This document shows, in pieces, positions 18,839 through 26,922 of a stretch of DNA of 64,000 nucleotides. The notes beneath the pieces are model-generated. The model made no database searches. It had not been told where the DNA came from and worked only from the letters and a program-made list of their open reading frames with translations. How positions within the stretch are numbered: the stretch's first letter is position 1; each line of letters starts with the position of its first letter. Source of the stretch: Phycisphaeraceae bacterium (lineage in GTDB: Bacteria; Planctomycetota; Phycisphaerae; Phycisphaerales; UBA1924); NCBI GenBank assembly GCA_019636625.1, contig JAHBXE010000002.1, positions 1 to 64,000 of the forward strand. Direction: 5' to 3'. A program made the translations under genes and the position numbers.

Positions 18839-20143
18839 ATGCGGACGGGTCTTCTGATCGGGATGCTCTGCGCCGGGCTTGCCGCCGGGTGCGTGACGGA
18901 GCGGAAGGTGCGGCCCGGGCTCACGGTGCTCCCACAGAACAGCGCGATGGGACCCGCGCGGGGGGCGCCGTCCACCTCGACGCCGGTGGAGCTTCCCTCG
19001 GGGCCGGTGGCCGCGCCCGCGGCGGAGGCGATGGTGCAGAATGTCCGCGTCGTGGTCCGGGTGGATCACCTCGCCTCGATCCCCTACGACGGGCAGGTCC
19101 TGCCGCTCGTGTCGCCTGATGGCCGGTTCCTCGCCGTGCAGCAGGGGGAGCCGCCGACGTGGCCGACGATGCTGGCTCAGCCCGCGGCCGAACCGCCGAC
19201 GACGACCCGGATCACGGTCTACGACATTTCGCAGTCACCGCCGGATTCCAACACGCGGGCGATGGAGTTTCCCTCGCCCTTGCCGCCGGGGTTGATGCTC
19301 GGGCGTGCGTGCGACCATCTCGGGTTCCTGGTGGAGTCTCCGCGGCCGGACGGGTCGCGCTGGATCGGGCGTGTGAGCTGGATCGGCGGGACGGTGCAGT
19401 GGCTCGTGCAGGGGGGCGCGGTGAATGCGCACGCGGTGCTGACCGATCGGGGCGAACTGCTCTACACGCGACGGCCCGTTGATGCGCCGGAATCGGAGCT
19501 GGTCCTGTTGACCGCGACGGGGGAGAGCGTTCGGCGGAGCGAGGGCGCGTACATGTTTCCCGTGTGCACAACGGAGCGGGACCTGGCGTACGCGTTCAAC
19601 CTGACATCCGCCGGTTTGGCGGTCGAGGCGATCCGGATCGTCGAGGATCCACCGGGGAGCGGGCTCCGCCGGCTGGGACGGACGTTTGCGCAGGCGCTTA
19701 TCGGGAAGCCGGGCGATGCGGCGCTGGCGTACCAGGTCTCTTCGCCCGTGCAGAACGTCGTGGTGTCCGGGCGGACGCAGGAGGGCGGGTTCGGGGTGCC
19801 CGTGCATCCCTTGATCTTCTACCACCCGGACCTGTCGCGGATGGTCGCCTTTGACACGCAGTTTTCGTCGTACACGCTGCTGGCGCCGAACTCCATCGCC
19901 GCGATCCGCTGGAGCGAAGGCCCGGGATACCTGTGCACAGCGCCGCAGGGCCTGGTGTTCACGCCCGAGCCATCGCGCAGCGAGACGCGCCGCCGGCCCG
20001 ACTCCCGCCTTGATTCCACGCCCTACGTCCCGCGTGCGACGGCGGAGAAGTCCCGCCCTGTTCTCCTCTTCGGGCCTTCGCCGCGCGATCCGAACCAGCT
20101 GTGGGTCCGGTCGCTCATCGCGGCGGAGAGCCCGACGCCTTGA
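18839..20143 (+). CDS. Lipoprotein of unknown function closing the T2SS operon
   Basis: A 434-residue predicted lipoprotein: MRTGLLIGMLCAGLAAGC has a lipobox with Cys18 as lipid-acceptor. ATG 18839 is chosen because GGAGGGG lies just upstream; an upstream GTG (18827) would only add four residues. The rest is beta-rich and reminiscent of a propeller (repeated hydrophobic strands such as GQVLPLVSPDGRFLAVQQG and GELLYTRRPVD), but no family is recognised. It begins 17 bases after gspD in the same direction, so it is probably an operon member. A pilotin-like or cargo-handling role is conceivable but unproven. Confidence 0.75.
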   Translation: MRTGLLIGMLCAGLAAGCVTERKVRPGLTVLPQNSAMGPARGAPSTSTPVELPSGPVAAPAAEAMVQNVRVVVRVDHLASIPYDGQVLPLVSPDGRFLAVQQGEPPTWPTMLAQPAAEPPTTTRITVYDISQSPPDSNTRAMEFPSPLPPGLMLGRACDHLGFLVESPRPDGSRWIGRVSWIGGTVQWLVQGGAVNAHAVLTDRGELLYTRRPVDAPESELVLLTATGESVRRSEGAYMFPVCTTERDLAYAFNLTSAGLAVEAIRIVEDPPGSGLRRLGRTFAQALIGKPGDAALAYQVSSPVQNVVVSGRTQEGGFGVPVHPLIFYHPDLSRMVAFDTQFSSYTLLAPNSIAAIRWSEGPGYLCTAPQGLVFTPEPSRSETRRRPDSRLDSTPYVPRATAEKSRPVLLFGPSPRDPNQLWVRSLIAAESPTP

Positions 20144-20161
20144 GGCGGCTACCGTCGCGGC

Positions 20162-20737
20162 ATGAAGCCGCGTTGCCCATGGCCCCGGACCTCGCTCGAT
20201 ATCGAGTACCACGACACGGAGTGGGGGGTGCCGTGTCGGGACGATCGGACGCTGTTTGAGTTCATTCTCCTCGAGGGAGCCCAGGCGGGGCTGTCATGGT
20301 CGACCATTCTCGCCAAGCGCGAGAACTACCGCGAGGCGTTCGAGGGCTTTGACCCTGTGCGTGTGGCCCGCTTTACGCCCGCCCGCGAGGCGAAGCTGCT
20401 GCTCAACGAGGGCATCGTCCGCAACCGGCTGAAGGTCGCGTCGGCCGCGATCAATGCCCGTGCGTTTCTGAAGGTGCAGGATGAGTTCGACGGTTTTGCG
20501 CCGTACATCTGGTCGTTCGTTGGGGGCAGGCCGAAAGTCAATCGCTGGACCAGCGTCACGCAGGTTCCGGCTCGGACGCCCGAGTCCGACGCGATGTCGA
20601 AGGATCTCAAACGGCGGGGCTTCACGTTCGTGGGCTCGACCATCTGCTACGCCTTCATGCAGGCGACGGGCATGTTCAACGATCATCTGGTGTCGTGTTT
20701 CAGGCATCGGCAGGTGAGGGGGAAAGGGACACAGTGA
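20162..20737 (+). CDS. tag: DNA-3-methyladenine glycosylase I (Tag)
   Basis: Removes 3-methyladenine from alkylated DNA. 191 residues, the family's usual length. The HhH-like fold segments are clear (ILLEGAQAGLSWSTILAKRENYREAF, ARFTPAREAKLLLNEGIVRNRLK) and the zinc ligands C5, H17, H175 and C179 match those of E. coli Tag; E38 sits at the base-recognition position. The stop codon lies inside the following octamer repeat array, so the last residues (GKGTQ) partly come from that repeat. Confidence 0.95.
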   Translation: MKPRCPWPRTSLDIEYHDTEWGVPCRDDRTLFEFILLEGAQAGLSWSTILAKRENYREAFEGFDPVRVARFTPAREAKLLLNEGIVRNRLKVASAAINARAFLKVQDEFDGFAPYIWSFVGGRPKVNRWTSVTQVPARTPESDAMSKDLKRRGFTFVGSTICYAFMQATGMFNDHLVSCFRHRQVRGKGTQ

Positions 20738-20786
20738 CCCAGTGACGAAGTGACGAAGTGACACAGTGACCCAGTGACGAAGTGAT
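20731..20786. repeat. Octamer tandem array, seven units of NNAGTGAC
   Basis: Seven consecutive 8-base units: ACAGTGAC, CCAGTGAC, GAAGTGAC, GAAGTGAC, ACAGTGAC, CCAGTGAC, GAAGTGAT. The first two bases vary in a pattern AC-CC-GA-GA-AC-CC-GA while AGTGA is constant. The first unit supplies the tag stop codon. A second array with the same core lies at 55000-55031. Confidence 0.92.
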
Positions 20787-20876
20787 GCGGAGACAGTGCT
20801 GGAAGGCGGGCTGATTCCATCCGCAAGATGGCGATGAGTGGCTGCATGAGGGCCGCCATTCCTGTACAATCCGGTC

Positions 20877-21665
20877 ATGGACACTTCCCTCAAGGGTCGG
20901 CGGGCGCTTGTTTGTGGATCGACGCAGGGCATCGGTCGGGCCGTGGCGGTTGAGCTTGCGCTGCTGGGGGCGCAGGTTACGCTGATGGCCCGCGATTCGG
21001 CGAAACTCGCCGCCGTGGCCGCGGAGTTGCCGCGGCCATCTGGTCAACCGCACGACTTCATCGCGGCGGACTTTGCCGATCCGACGGCTGTCGGCGCTGC
21101 GGTGCGGCCTCATCTTGATGCCGCGCGGCCGTTTCACATCCTGGTGAACAACACGGGCGGGCCCAAGGGCGGGCCGGCGAACGCGGCGGCGCCGGAGGAG
21201 TTCGCCGCGGCGTTCCGGATGCACGTGCTGACGAACCAGGTGCTGGTGCAGGCGTTGCTTCCGGGCATGAGAGCGGCGGGGTTCGGGCGGATCATCAATA
21301 TTCTGTCCACCAGCGTCAAAGCGCCGATCCCGGATCTTGGCGTGTCGAACGCCATCCGGGCGGCTGTGGCGAACTGGGCCAAGACGCTCGCGGGCGAGCT
21401 GGCGCGCGACGGGATCACCGTGAACAACATCCTGCCCGGCTTCACGGACACGGCCCGGTTGACGGAACTGTTCACGGCCAAGGCGCAGAAGACGGGCAAG
21501 ACCCTCGACGAGGTTCGAGCGGCGGCGGTGGCGACGATTCCCGCCGGGCGGCTGGGAAGGCCGGAGGAAGTCGCGGCGGCGGCGGCGTTTCTGGCGACAC
21601 CGGCGGCGGCGTACATCAACGGGATCAACATTCCCGTGGACGGCGGACGGACACCATCGTTGTAG
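20877..21665 (+). CDS. SDR-family protein lacking the usual Tyr-Lys catalytic pair
   Basis: A 262-residue short-chain dehydrogenase/reductase fold. The cofactor loop is GSTQGIG (14-20) and the NNTGG motif (91-95) is intact. The active-site strand reads NILSTS then GVSNAIRAAVANWAKTLAGELA. At the place of the classical Tyr-x3-Lys there is Val156 ... Ile160-Arg161, so both catalytic residues are replaced. The C-terminal PGFTDTAR and INGINIPVDGGRTPSL are normal. Known SDR subgroups with an SN-x2-R motif at this place exist, so the gene is probably functional but not a classical reductase. Confidence 0.85.
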   Translation: MDTSLKGRRALVCGSTQGIGRAVAVELALLGAQVTLMARDSAKLAAVAAELPRPSGQPHDFIAADFADPTAVGAAVRPHLDAARPFHILVNNTGGPKGGPANAAAPEEFAAAFRMHVLTNQVLVQALLPGMRAAGFGRIINILSTSVKAPIPDLGVSNAIRAAVANWAKTLAGELARDGITVNNILPGFTDTARLTELFTAKAQKTGKTLDEVRAAAVATIPAGRLGRPEEVAAAAAFLATPAAAYINGINIPVDGGRTPSL

Positions 21666-21669
21666 CGTG

Positions 21670-21726
21670 GTGGCACGCCTCTCCGAGGCGTGCGACTCAC
21701 GGACACGCCTCGGAGAGGCGTGCCAC
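21670..21726. repeat. Perfect 23-bp inverted repeat (GTGGCACGCC-type palindrome)
   Basis: Left arm 21670-21692 (begins GTGGCACGCC, centre CTCCGAGG) and its exact reverse complement at 21704-21726, with an 11-base spacer. It sits between the SDR and mutM. It could work as a bidirectional terminator but has no T run. A related palindrome lies inside trxB (58040-58106). Confidence 0.95.
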
Positions 21727-21736
21727 CGAGGAGCCG

Positions 21737-22648
21737 ATGCCTGAGCTGCCGGACATCGAGGCGTACCTCGGGGCGCTGCGGCCGCGGCTCGTCGGGCGTC
21801 GCATCGAGAAGGTCCGCATCCTCGGTCCGTCTGTGCTTCGCACGTTCGAGCCGCCGATCGAGTCCGTTGAGGGAAGCGTGGTGGGGGAGTTGTCGCGACT
21901 CGGCAAGCGGATCGTGGTGCACATGGAGGGGCCGGGTGAGCTTGCGCTGATCATCCACCTCATGATCGCCGGGCGGTTCCAATGGAAAGACCGGGGCGCC
22001 AAGCCGCCGGGCCGGATCTCCACGGCGGTGTTCGAGTGCGAGACGGGCACGCTTGTCCTCACCGAGGCGGGCACGAAGAAGCGGGCGCGGGTTCACCTCG
22101 TCTCAGGGCGTCGAGCTTTGGAGTCGCACAATCCCGGCGGAATCGAGGTCCTGTCGTGTGCGGAGTCGGCCTTTGCCGCGGCCATCCGGCGCGAGAACCA
22201 CACCATCAAACGCACCCTGACCGATCCGCGGCTCATCAGCGGCATCGGGAACGCCTACTCGGACGAGATTCTCCATGCGGCGAGGCTCTCACCGATTCGC
22301 CTGACGACGAAGCTGTCCGACGAAGAAATCGGCCGTCTGTTCGCCGCCGCGAGGTCTGTCCTCACGCACTGGCAGCAGGTGCTGAGCGCGCGGTTTCTCC
22401 GGAAGTTCCCCGGCCCCGGCGATGTCACGGCCTTCCGTCCGGAGTTCGCGGTCCACGGCAAGTTCGGCAAACCCTGCCCGGAGTGCGGAAGCCCGGTGCA
22501 GCGGATCGTTCACGCGGAGAACGAAACCAACTACTGCGTCACGTGCCAAACCGGCGGGAAGCTGCTCGCGGACAGATCGCTGTCGCGACTGCTCAAGGAG
22601 GATTGGCCAAGAACTTTGGAAGAACTTGAAGAGCTTCAGGGGAGTTGA
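21737..22648 (+). CDS. mutM: Formamidopyrimidine-DNA glycosylase family protein
   Basis: Base-excision repair glycosylase/AP lyase of the Fpg/Nei family, 303 residues. MPELPDIEAY gives catalytic Pro2 and Glu3; K57 (RLGKRIV) is the conserved lysine; RTLTDPRLISGIGNAYSDEIL is the H2TH signature. The C-terminal zinc finger is CPEC...CVTC. The finger reads ENETNYCVTCQTGG rather than the RGTHFC form of classical Fpg, so the usual DNA-binding Arg is missing. This marks a divergent subfamily whose lesion preference may differ. Confidence 0.9.
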   Translation: MPELPDIEAYLGALRPRLVGRRIEKVRILGPSVLRTFEPPIESVEGSVVGELSRLGKRIVVHMEGPGELALIIHLMIAGRFQWKDRGAKPPGRISTAVFECETGTLVLTEAGTKKRARVHLVSGRRALESHNPGGIEVLSCAESAFAAAIRRENHTIKRTLTDPRLISGIGNAYSDEILHAARLSPIRLTTKLSDEEIGRLFAAARSVLTHWQQVLSARFLRKFPGPGDVTAFRPEFAVHGKFGKPCPECGSPVQRIVHAENETNYCVTCQTGGKLLADRSLSRLLKEDWPRTLEELEELQGS

Positions 22649-22655
22649 GGTCGAG

Positions 22656-22898
22656 TTACTTCGGTGATGGACTCGGATCCTCTGCGCTGCAGTAGCACGA
22701 GCGGCCCGGTCGGCACTCGGCCGGGCCGGCGGATTCATTGTCCGGTCCAAGGCAGTCGCAGGTGAGGAGGCAGAAGAAGGGGATGGTGTCGATGGATTCA
22801 TCGACGAACCCCCGCACATCGTGGGCGGGGTCGGAGTACATGGCCTTGTGCCGGAGGTGGATGCACGAGGCCTTGAGTTTGACGACGCGGTCGCTCAT
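22656..22898 (-). CDS. Small Cys-rich protein of the oxidoreductase operon
   Basis: An 80-residue protein not assigned to a family. Its ATG (22898) overlaps the stop of the upstream FAD-subunit gene by four bases, the same coupling used between the other subunits, so it is very likely real. Six Cys are present, five in the C-terminal half (FFCLLTCDCLGPDN, CRPGRSCYC), plus H16 and H19. It could be a metal-binding accessory or maturation protein for the oxidoreductase, but this is inference from position and Cys content. Confidence 0.7.
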   Translation of the reverse strand: MSDRVVKLKASCIHLRHKAMYSDPAHDVRGFVDESIDTIPFFCLLTCDCLGPDNESAGPAECRPGRSCYCSAEDPSPSPK

Positions 22899-23893
22899 GC
22901 CTTGGGCTCCGGGTCGCGGCCGGCGGCGCGGACGATCGCCCGGCGGACGGCGGCGGCGAGGAGTTTGACCTTGTACCCGTTGTCCCGCATGGGCGAAGCG
23001 CCCTCGCCGCTCAGGTTGGCGGCGGCGCGGATGCCCTCATCGTCTGTCGTCTTGACACCGGCCAGTGCCTTCTCGACCTTCTCCAGCCGCCACGGCACGG
23101 GCGCGACCGCCCCGGCGCAGACCCTGGCGGAGGTGATCGTTTCGCCGTTCAGGTCCAGCGCGACGCACGCGACGACCAGCGGCCAGTCGAAGGATTGCTT
23201 TTCCTTGATGGCGTAGAACCCGCTGTTCGGCTTGTCGCGGAGCGCGATGTGCGTGACGACCTCGCCGGGTGTCAGGTTGTGCTCGTCCATGATGCCGCGG
23301 GCGGGCATGTGGAACAGGTCCGCGATGGGCAGCACTTCGCGTGTGCCGCCGGTGACGTACACGGTGGCGTCGCAGACGGACAGGGCCGGGGCGAGGTTGG
23401 AGGGGTGGACGATGTGGCACGGGCCGCCGCCGAAGATCGCGTGGTACTTGTTCTCGCCCTCGAGGGCGAAGCACCGGTCCCCGCCCTTCTTCAGGCAATG
23501 GAACTGCTCGTGCCGGTAGTACCAGCAGCGCGGGCGCTGGAGCAGGTTGCCTGCGGCGGTCGCGATGTTCCGGGCCTGGGGTGTCGCGGCGGAGTGCACG
23601 GCCTGGGCGATGACGGGGGCCTGCTTCCACAGGATCGGGGAGGCGGCGAGTTCGGCGAGAGTCGTGGTGGCGTTGATGCGGATCCGTCCCGAGGCGGCGG
23701 AGATGTTGGGCTTGTCGTCGACGGTGAGACGACGGATGTTGATCAGGGCGTCCGCCTGGACGAGGCCCTCCTTGAGGTGGTCGACGACATCCAGCCCGCC
23801 CGCCTTGAGCACGGGGAGCTTGAAGCGACCTGCGGTCAGCAACTCCGACGCTTCCTTGAAGGACCTCGCGTTGACGTACGTGAAGGGGTTCAT
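22895..23893 (-). CDS. paoB: Aldehyde oxidoreductase FAD subunit with 4Fe-4S loop (PaoB/YagS-like)
   Basis: Medium subunit of a xanthine-dehydrogenase-family molybdoenzyme; binds FAD and passes electrons from the Fe-S subunit. 332 residues. The start ATG 23893 overlaps the upstream stop. The FAD-binding segments are visible (KAGGLDVVDHLKEG; ATAAGNLLQR). A Cys loop follows (C123, C133, C141, C159: RPRCWYY, FHCLKKGG, RCFALEG, GGPCHIVHPS). This matches the extra [4Fe-4S] binding loop of E. coli PaoB and distinguishes it from ordinary XdhB/CoxM. Confidence 0.88.
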   Translation of the reverse strand: MNPFTYVNARSFKEASELLTAGRFKLPVLKAGGLDVVDHLKEGLVQADALINIRRLTVDDKPNISAASGRIRINATTTLAELAASPILWKQAPVIAQAVHSAATPQARNIATAAGNLLQRPRCWYYRHEQFHCLKKGGDRCFALEGENKYHAIFGGGPCHIVHPSNLAPALSVCDATVYVTGGTREVLPIADLFHMPARGIMDEHNLTPGEVVTHIALRDKPNSGFYAIKEKQSFDWPLVVACVALDLNGETITSARVCAGAVAPVPWRLEKVEKALAGVKTTDDEGIRAAANLSGEGASPMRDNGYKVKLLAAAVRRAIVRAAGRDPEPKA

Positions 23894-25986
23894 GACCGCG
23901 CTCCTTCCAGTGCGGCGAGCACCTTGTCGGGTGTCATGGGCAGGTGCCGCACCGGCTTTCCAAGGGCGTTGAAGACGGCGCACGCGACGGCCCCGGCGGT
24001 GGGGACGTGGGGCGGTTCGCCGATCGACCGGACGGCGGTCGGCTCGCCGCGCGTCCAGAGCAAGGGCTCGATGTGGGGCATGTCGTTTGGCCCGACGAGC
24101 TTGTACCACTCCATGTTGGGGTTGACCATGGCGCCGACGTTGCGGTCCAGCACGCGGTCCTCGAAGAGGGCGTAGCCGATGCCCTGGATGACACCGCCGA
24201 TGACCTGGCTCTCCGCGGTCTTGCGGCAGATGATCCGGCCCGCCGCCTGGATCGCGACGATGCGCTTGACGCGGACCACGCCGGTCTCGGTGTCCACCTC
24301 GACTTCCGCGAACTGGGCCCCGTGGCTGTGGCCGCGGCCGGCGGGCCGCTGGCCACGGTCGGACTCACCCCGGCCCGCGATGTTCTCGACGGGGAGGCGG
24401 CGGCAGGCCTCGGAGAAGGACATGAGCACGGCTCCATCCTTCATCACGTTGCCGTTCTTGAGGGATAGCGCGGAGGGTTCCGCGCCGAGGGCTTTGGCCA
24501 CTTCGGCGAGGAACTTAGCGCGGGCGTCCTCCGCCGCGGCCATCATCGCGGGGGCGGAGGCGGGGGCGGTGACGGAGCCGCCGGAGCCCGGGCCGATGGG
24601 CAGTTGCGAGTTGCCGATGCGGACGGAGACGAGGTTGAGCGGGATGCCCAGGCCGTCGGCGGCGAGGATGCCCATGATGGTGCGCTGGCCGGTGCCGATG
24701 TCCTGCGTGCCGGTGCGGGCCTCGACGGAGCCGTCGCGGTTGATGACGATCTCGCAGACGGTGCGGCTGGAGCCGCCGTGCCAGGTGCAGGTGCCCAGGC
24801 CGTAGCCCCGACGGAGCGTGCTGGTCTGCGAGCCGGTGGGCTTGCGGTTGGACCAGCCGATGAGTTGGGCGCCCAGACGCATCATGTCGCGCCGGTCGGC
24901 ATCGCGGTCGAGGCGGAGGCGGAGGTCGAGGGGGTCCACGCCCGCGAGCGTGGCGATCTCGTCGACGATCAACTCCTCGAAGAAGGCGGCGGGCGGGTGG
25001 CCCGGGGCGCGGAACGGGCGGGGGCCGCCGGCGTTGAACTTGACATCCTTGTGGGAGCGGTTGACTTCGCCGAAGGAGTAGCGGCCGGTGGGCAGGGGAA
25101 TGTTGCCGCCGCCGCCGGCCACACCGACGCCGCCCCAGGTGCGGATTTCACCGCCCAAGATCGTGCCATCCTTGCGGCAGCCGAGCACGACGCTGGCGCG
25201 GTGGGAGGGACGGTTGCCGGTGTCGAGCTGGTCTTCCTTGCGGTCGCAGAAGAGGTAGGCGGGGCGCTGGAGGCGCTTGGAGACGATGCCGGCGGTCTGG
25301 CCCTCCTTGCCGGGGCCGTTGAGCTTGGAGCCGAAACCGCCGCCGACGTACTCGCAGATCACTTCGATCTTCGAGTTGGGCAGGTCCAGGGTTCGGGTCA
25401 TGCCGTCGCGGGCGGCGAAGGTGCCCTGCGTGGAACTGTACATGGTTGCGGAATCGCCGCGGTGATCGACCACACCGCCGTGGGTCTCGAGCGAGACGTG
25501 CATGGAGACGGCGGTGGTGTAGGTGGCGGTGAGGATGTGGTCGGCATCCTTGAGGATGGCCTTGACTTCCTCGGAGGGTTCGGCGCTGTTGTCCTCTTCT
25601 TCAAGGCGGCCCACGGTGACGGGCAACGGTTTCCACTTCGGCTTGAGGGCGCGGAGTCCGCGTTTCATGGCCAGGGGCGACTCGGCCACGAGGTAGCCCA
25701 CGTTCTGGCCGTGGTAGCGTCCCTCCTTGCCGGAGATTTCAACCTCCACGACGCCGGGTGTGGCGAGGGCGGCTTCCTTGTCGAAGGACTGCAACTCGCC
25801 CGCGCCATAAGGGCAGCGGACAAAGCCGACAAAGACGCTCCGGGGCAGGAAGGTGTCCTTGGCGTACTTGGCGCGCCCCGTGACTTTCGCGACGCCGTCC
25901 AGGCGCGAGGTGTCGTCGTTGATGGAGCTGCCGGCGTTGATGGGCCGGTTGGTGGTCGCGGCGGTGGTGGGGTCGAAGGGTCCCAT
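23890..25986 (-). CDS. paoC: Aldehyde oxidoreductase molybdenum-binding subunit (PaoC/XdhA-type)
   Basis: Large catalytic subunit carrying the molybdopterin-cytosine-dinucleotide cofactor. 698 residues. N-terminal hammerhead domain (DGVAKVTGRAKYAKDT), Mo-binding segments (ICEYVGGGFGSKL; FRAPGHPPAAFFEE; GTQDIGTGQRTIMGI; GSGGSVTAPASAPAMM) and the catalytic Glu657 in SIGEPPHVPTAGAVACAVFNA. Substrate cannot be told from sequence; periplasmic aldehydes are likely by analogy with PaoABC. No XdhC/PaoD-type maturation factor is encoded nearby. Confidence 0.92.
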   Translation of the reverse strand: MGPFDPTTAATTNRPINAGSSINDDTSRLDGVAKVTGRAKYAKDTFLPRSVFVGFVRCPYGAGELQSFDKEAALATPGVVEVEISGKEGRYHGQNVGYLVAESPLAMKRGLRALKPKWKPLPVTVGRLEEEDNSAEPSEEVKAILKDADHILTATYTTAVSMHVSLETHGGVVDHRGDSATMYSSTQGTFAARDGMTRTLDLPNSKIEVICEYVGGGFGSKLNGPGKEGQTAGIVSKRLQRPAYLFCDRKEDQLDTGNRPSHRASVVLGCRKDGTILGGEIRTWGGVGVAGGGGNIPLPTGRYSFGEVNRSHKDVKFNAGGPRPFRAPGHPPAAFFEELIVDEIATLAGVDPLDLRLRLDRDADRRDMMRLGAQLIGWSNRKPTGSQTSTLRRGYGLGTCTWHGGSSRTVCEIVINRDGSVEARTGTQDIGTGQRTIMGILAADGLGIPLNLVSVRIGNSQLPIGPGSGGSVTAPASAPAMMAAAEDARAKFLAEVAKALGAEPSALSLKNGNVMKDGAVLMSFSEACRRLPVENIAGRGESDRGQRPAGRGHSHGAQFAEVEVDTETGVVRVKRIVAIQAAGRIICRKTAESQVIGGVIQGIGYALFEDRVLDRNVGAMVNPNMEWYKLVGPNDMPHIEPLLWTRGEPTAVRSIGEPPHVPTAGAVACAVFNALGKPVRHLPMTPDKVLAALEGARS

Positions 25987-25989
25987 GGG

Positions 25990-26655
25990 TCAGTCCACCT
26001 TTCCCGGCAGGGCCGGCGGCTTGGAGTCGGCGACGGGCGGCTGGCCCGAGGCTTCGAGCACGGCGTTGAAGATGTTGGTGTAGGTGCCGCAGCGGCAGAT
26101 GTTGCCCGAGAGCCAGTGCTTGATCTGGTCGAGGGTCGGCTTGGGAATGTCGTTGAGCAGCGAGCGGGAGGCGACGATGAAGCCCGGCGTGCAGTATCCG
26201 CACTGGAGGGCGTCGTGCTTTACGAAGGCCGCCTGGATGGGGTCGAGATCATCGCCCTTGGCCAGTCCTTCGACCGTGGTGATCTCCGAGCCGATCGCGT
26301 CGACCGCGAGCACCATGCACGAGACGGTGAGTTTGCCGTCGATGATGACCGAGCACCCGCCGCAGGAGCCGCGGTCGCAGACCTCCTTGCTCCCGGTGAG
26401 GCCCGCGTGCAGGCGAAGGGCCTCGAGCAGGGTGGTCGCGGGCTCGACCTTGAGCGTTGTCTTCTTTCCGTTGATTTTCAGGTCGATGTCAACGGGCCCG
26501 GGACCGAAGGTGGGGGGGGAGGAGGCGCCGTCGGGCTGGCGGGTTTCGACCAGCGCCGCGGCCTTGGATTGGAGCGCCCCCGCGGCGGCGGAGGCCCCGA
26601 GGGTCTGGATGAAGGATCGCCGCGAGACCCGGAAGCGTTCATCGCCGCTTGGCAT
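25990..26655 (-). CDS. paoA: Aldehyde oxidoreductase 2Fe-2S subunit with Tat signal (PaoA-like)
   Basis: Small Fe-S subunit, 221 residues, first gene of the three-subunit operon. A twin-arginine signal (SRRSFIQTLGASAAAGA, residues 11-27) indicates export of the folded complex. Two [2Fe-2S] sites: plant-type C93, C98, C101, C113 (VCDRGSCGGCSV) and the XDH-type C152, C155, C187, C189 (CGYC, CRC). Only three bases separate it from the Mo subunit gene. Confidence 0.93.
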   Translation of the reverse strand: MPSGDERFRVSRRSFIQTLGASAAAGALQSKAAALVETRQPDGASSPPTFGPGPVDIDLKINGKKTTLKVEPATTLLEALRLHAGLTGSKEVCDRGSCGGCSVIIDGKLTVSCMVLAVDAIGSEITTVEGLAKGDDLDPIQAAFVKHDALQCGYCTPGFIVASRSLLNDIPKPTLDQIKHWLSGNICRCGTYTNIFNAVLEASGQPPVADSKPPALPGKVD

Positions 26656-26733
26656 GGCCGATCTCCTTGAGCCATGCCAGTATAAGGAAAGCGTCCGGCG
26701 ATGTACGGTGCGATGGCGTGGGAGAGGGTGGCG

Positions 26734-26922
26734 CTAATCCTGCGGATAGAGGGCGAACTCGGAGGCGGCGTTGGAACCCGGGTTGCCCGGGCGTTGGAGA
26801 CTGAGGCCCAGGGAATCCCCGGCTCCGAGGCGGCCCTTGGATGCAACGCCGACTCGGGTGGTCGGTGCGGCGCAGCCCGCGAGCACCGCCGCGACGGCCA
26901 GAAAGACCAGCACTCGTTTCAT
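26734..26922 (-). CDS. Small lipoprotein, 62 residues
   Basis: Short predicted lipoprotein: MKRVLVFLAVAAVLAGC gives a lipobox with Cys17, and GGAGG lies 8 bases before the ATG at 26922. The mature part is about 45 residues, Gly/Ser-rich and without known motif. It is separated from the oxidoreductase operon by 78 bases and may be independent. Confidence 0.72.
   Translation of the reverse strand: MKRVLVFLAVAAVLAGCAAPTTRVGVASKGRLGAGDSLGLSLQRPGNPGSNAASEFALYPQD

Noticed and set aside
20731-20786. Possible CRISPR or origin iterons
   Set aside because: Units are only 8 bases with no spacers, and no dnaA, dnaN or replication genes are near.
24604-26670. 688-codon open frame on the plus strand
   Set aside because: Antisense of the PaoABC-like operon, whose subunits show all cofactor ligands; the plus frame is Gly/Ala/Asp-rich without motif.
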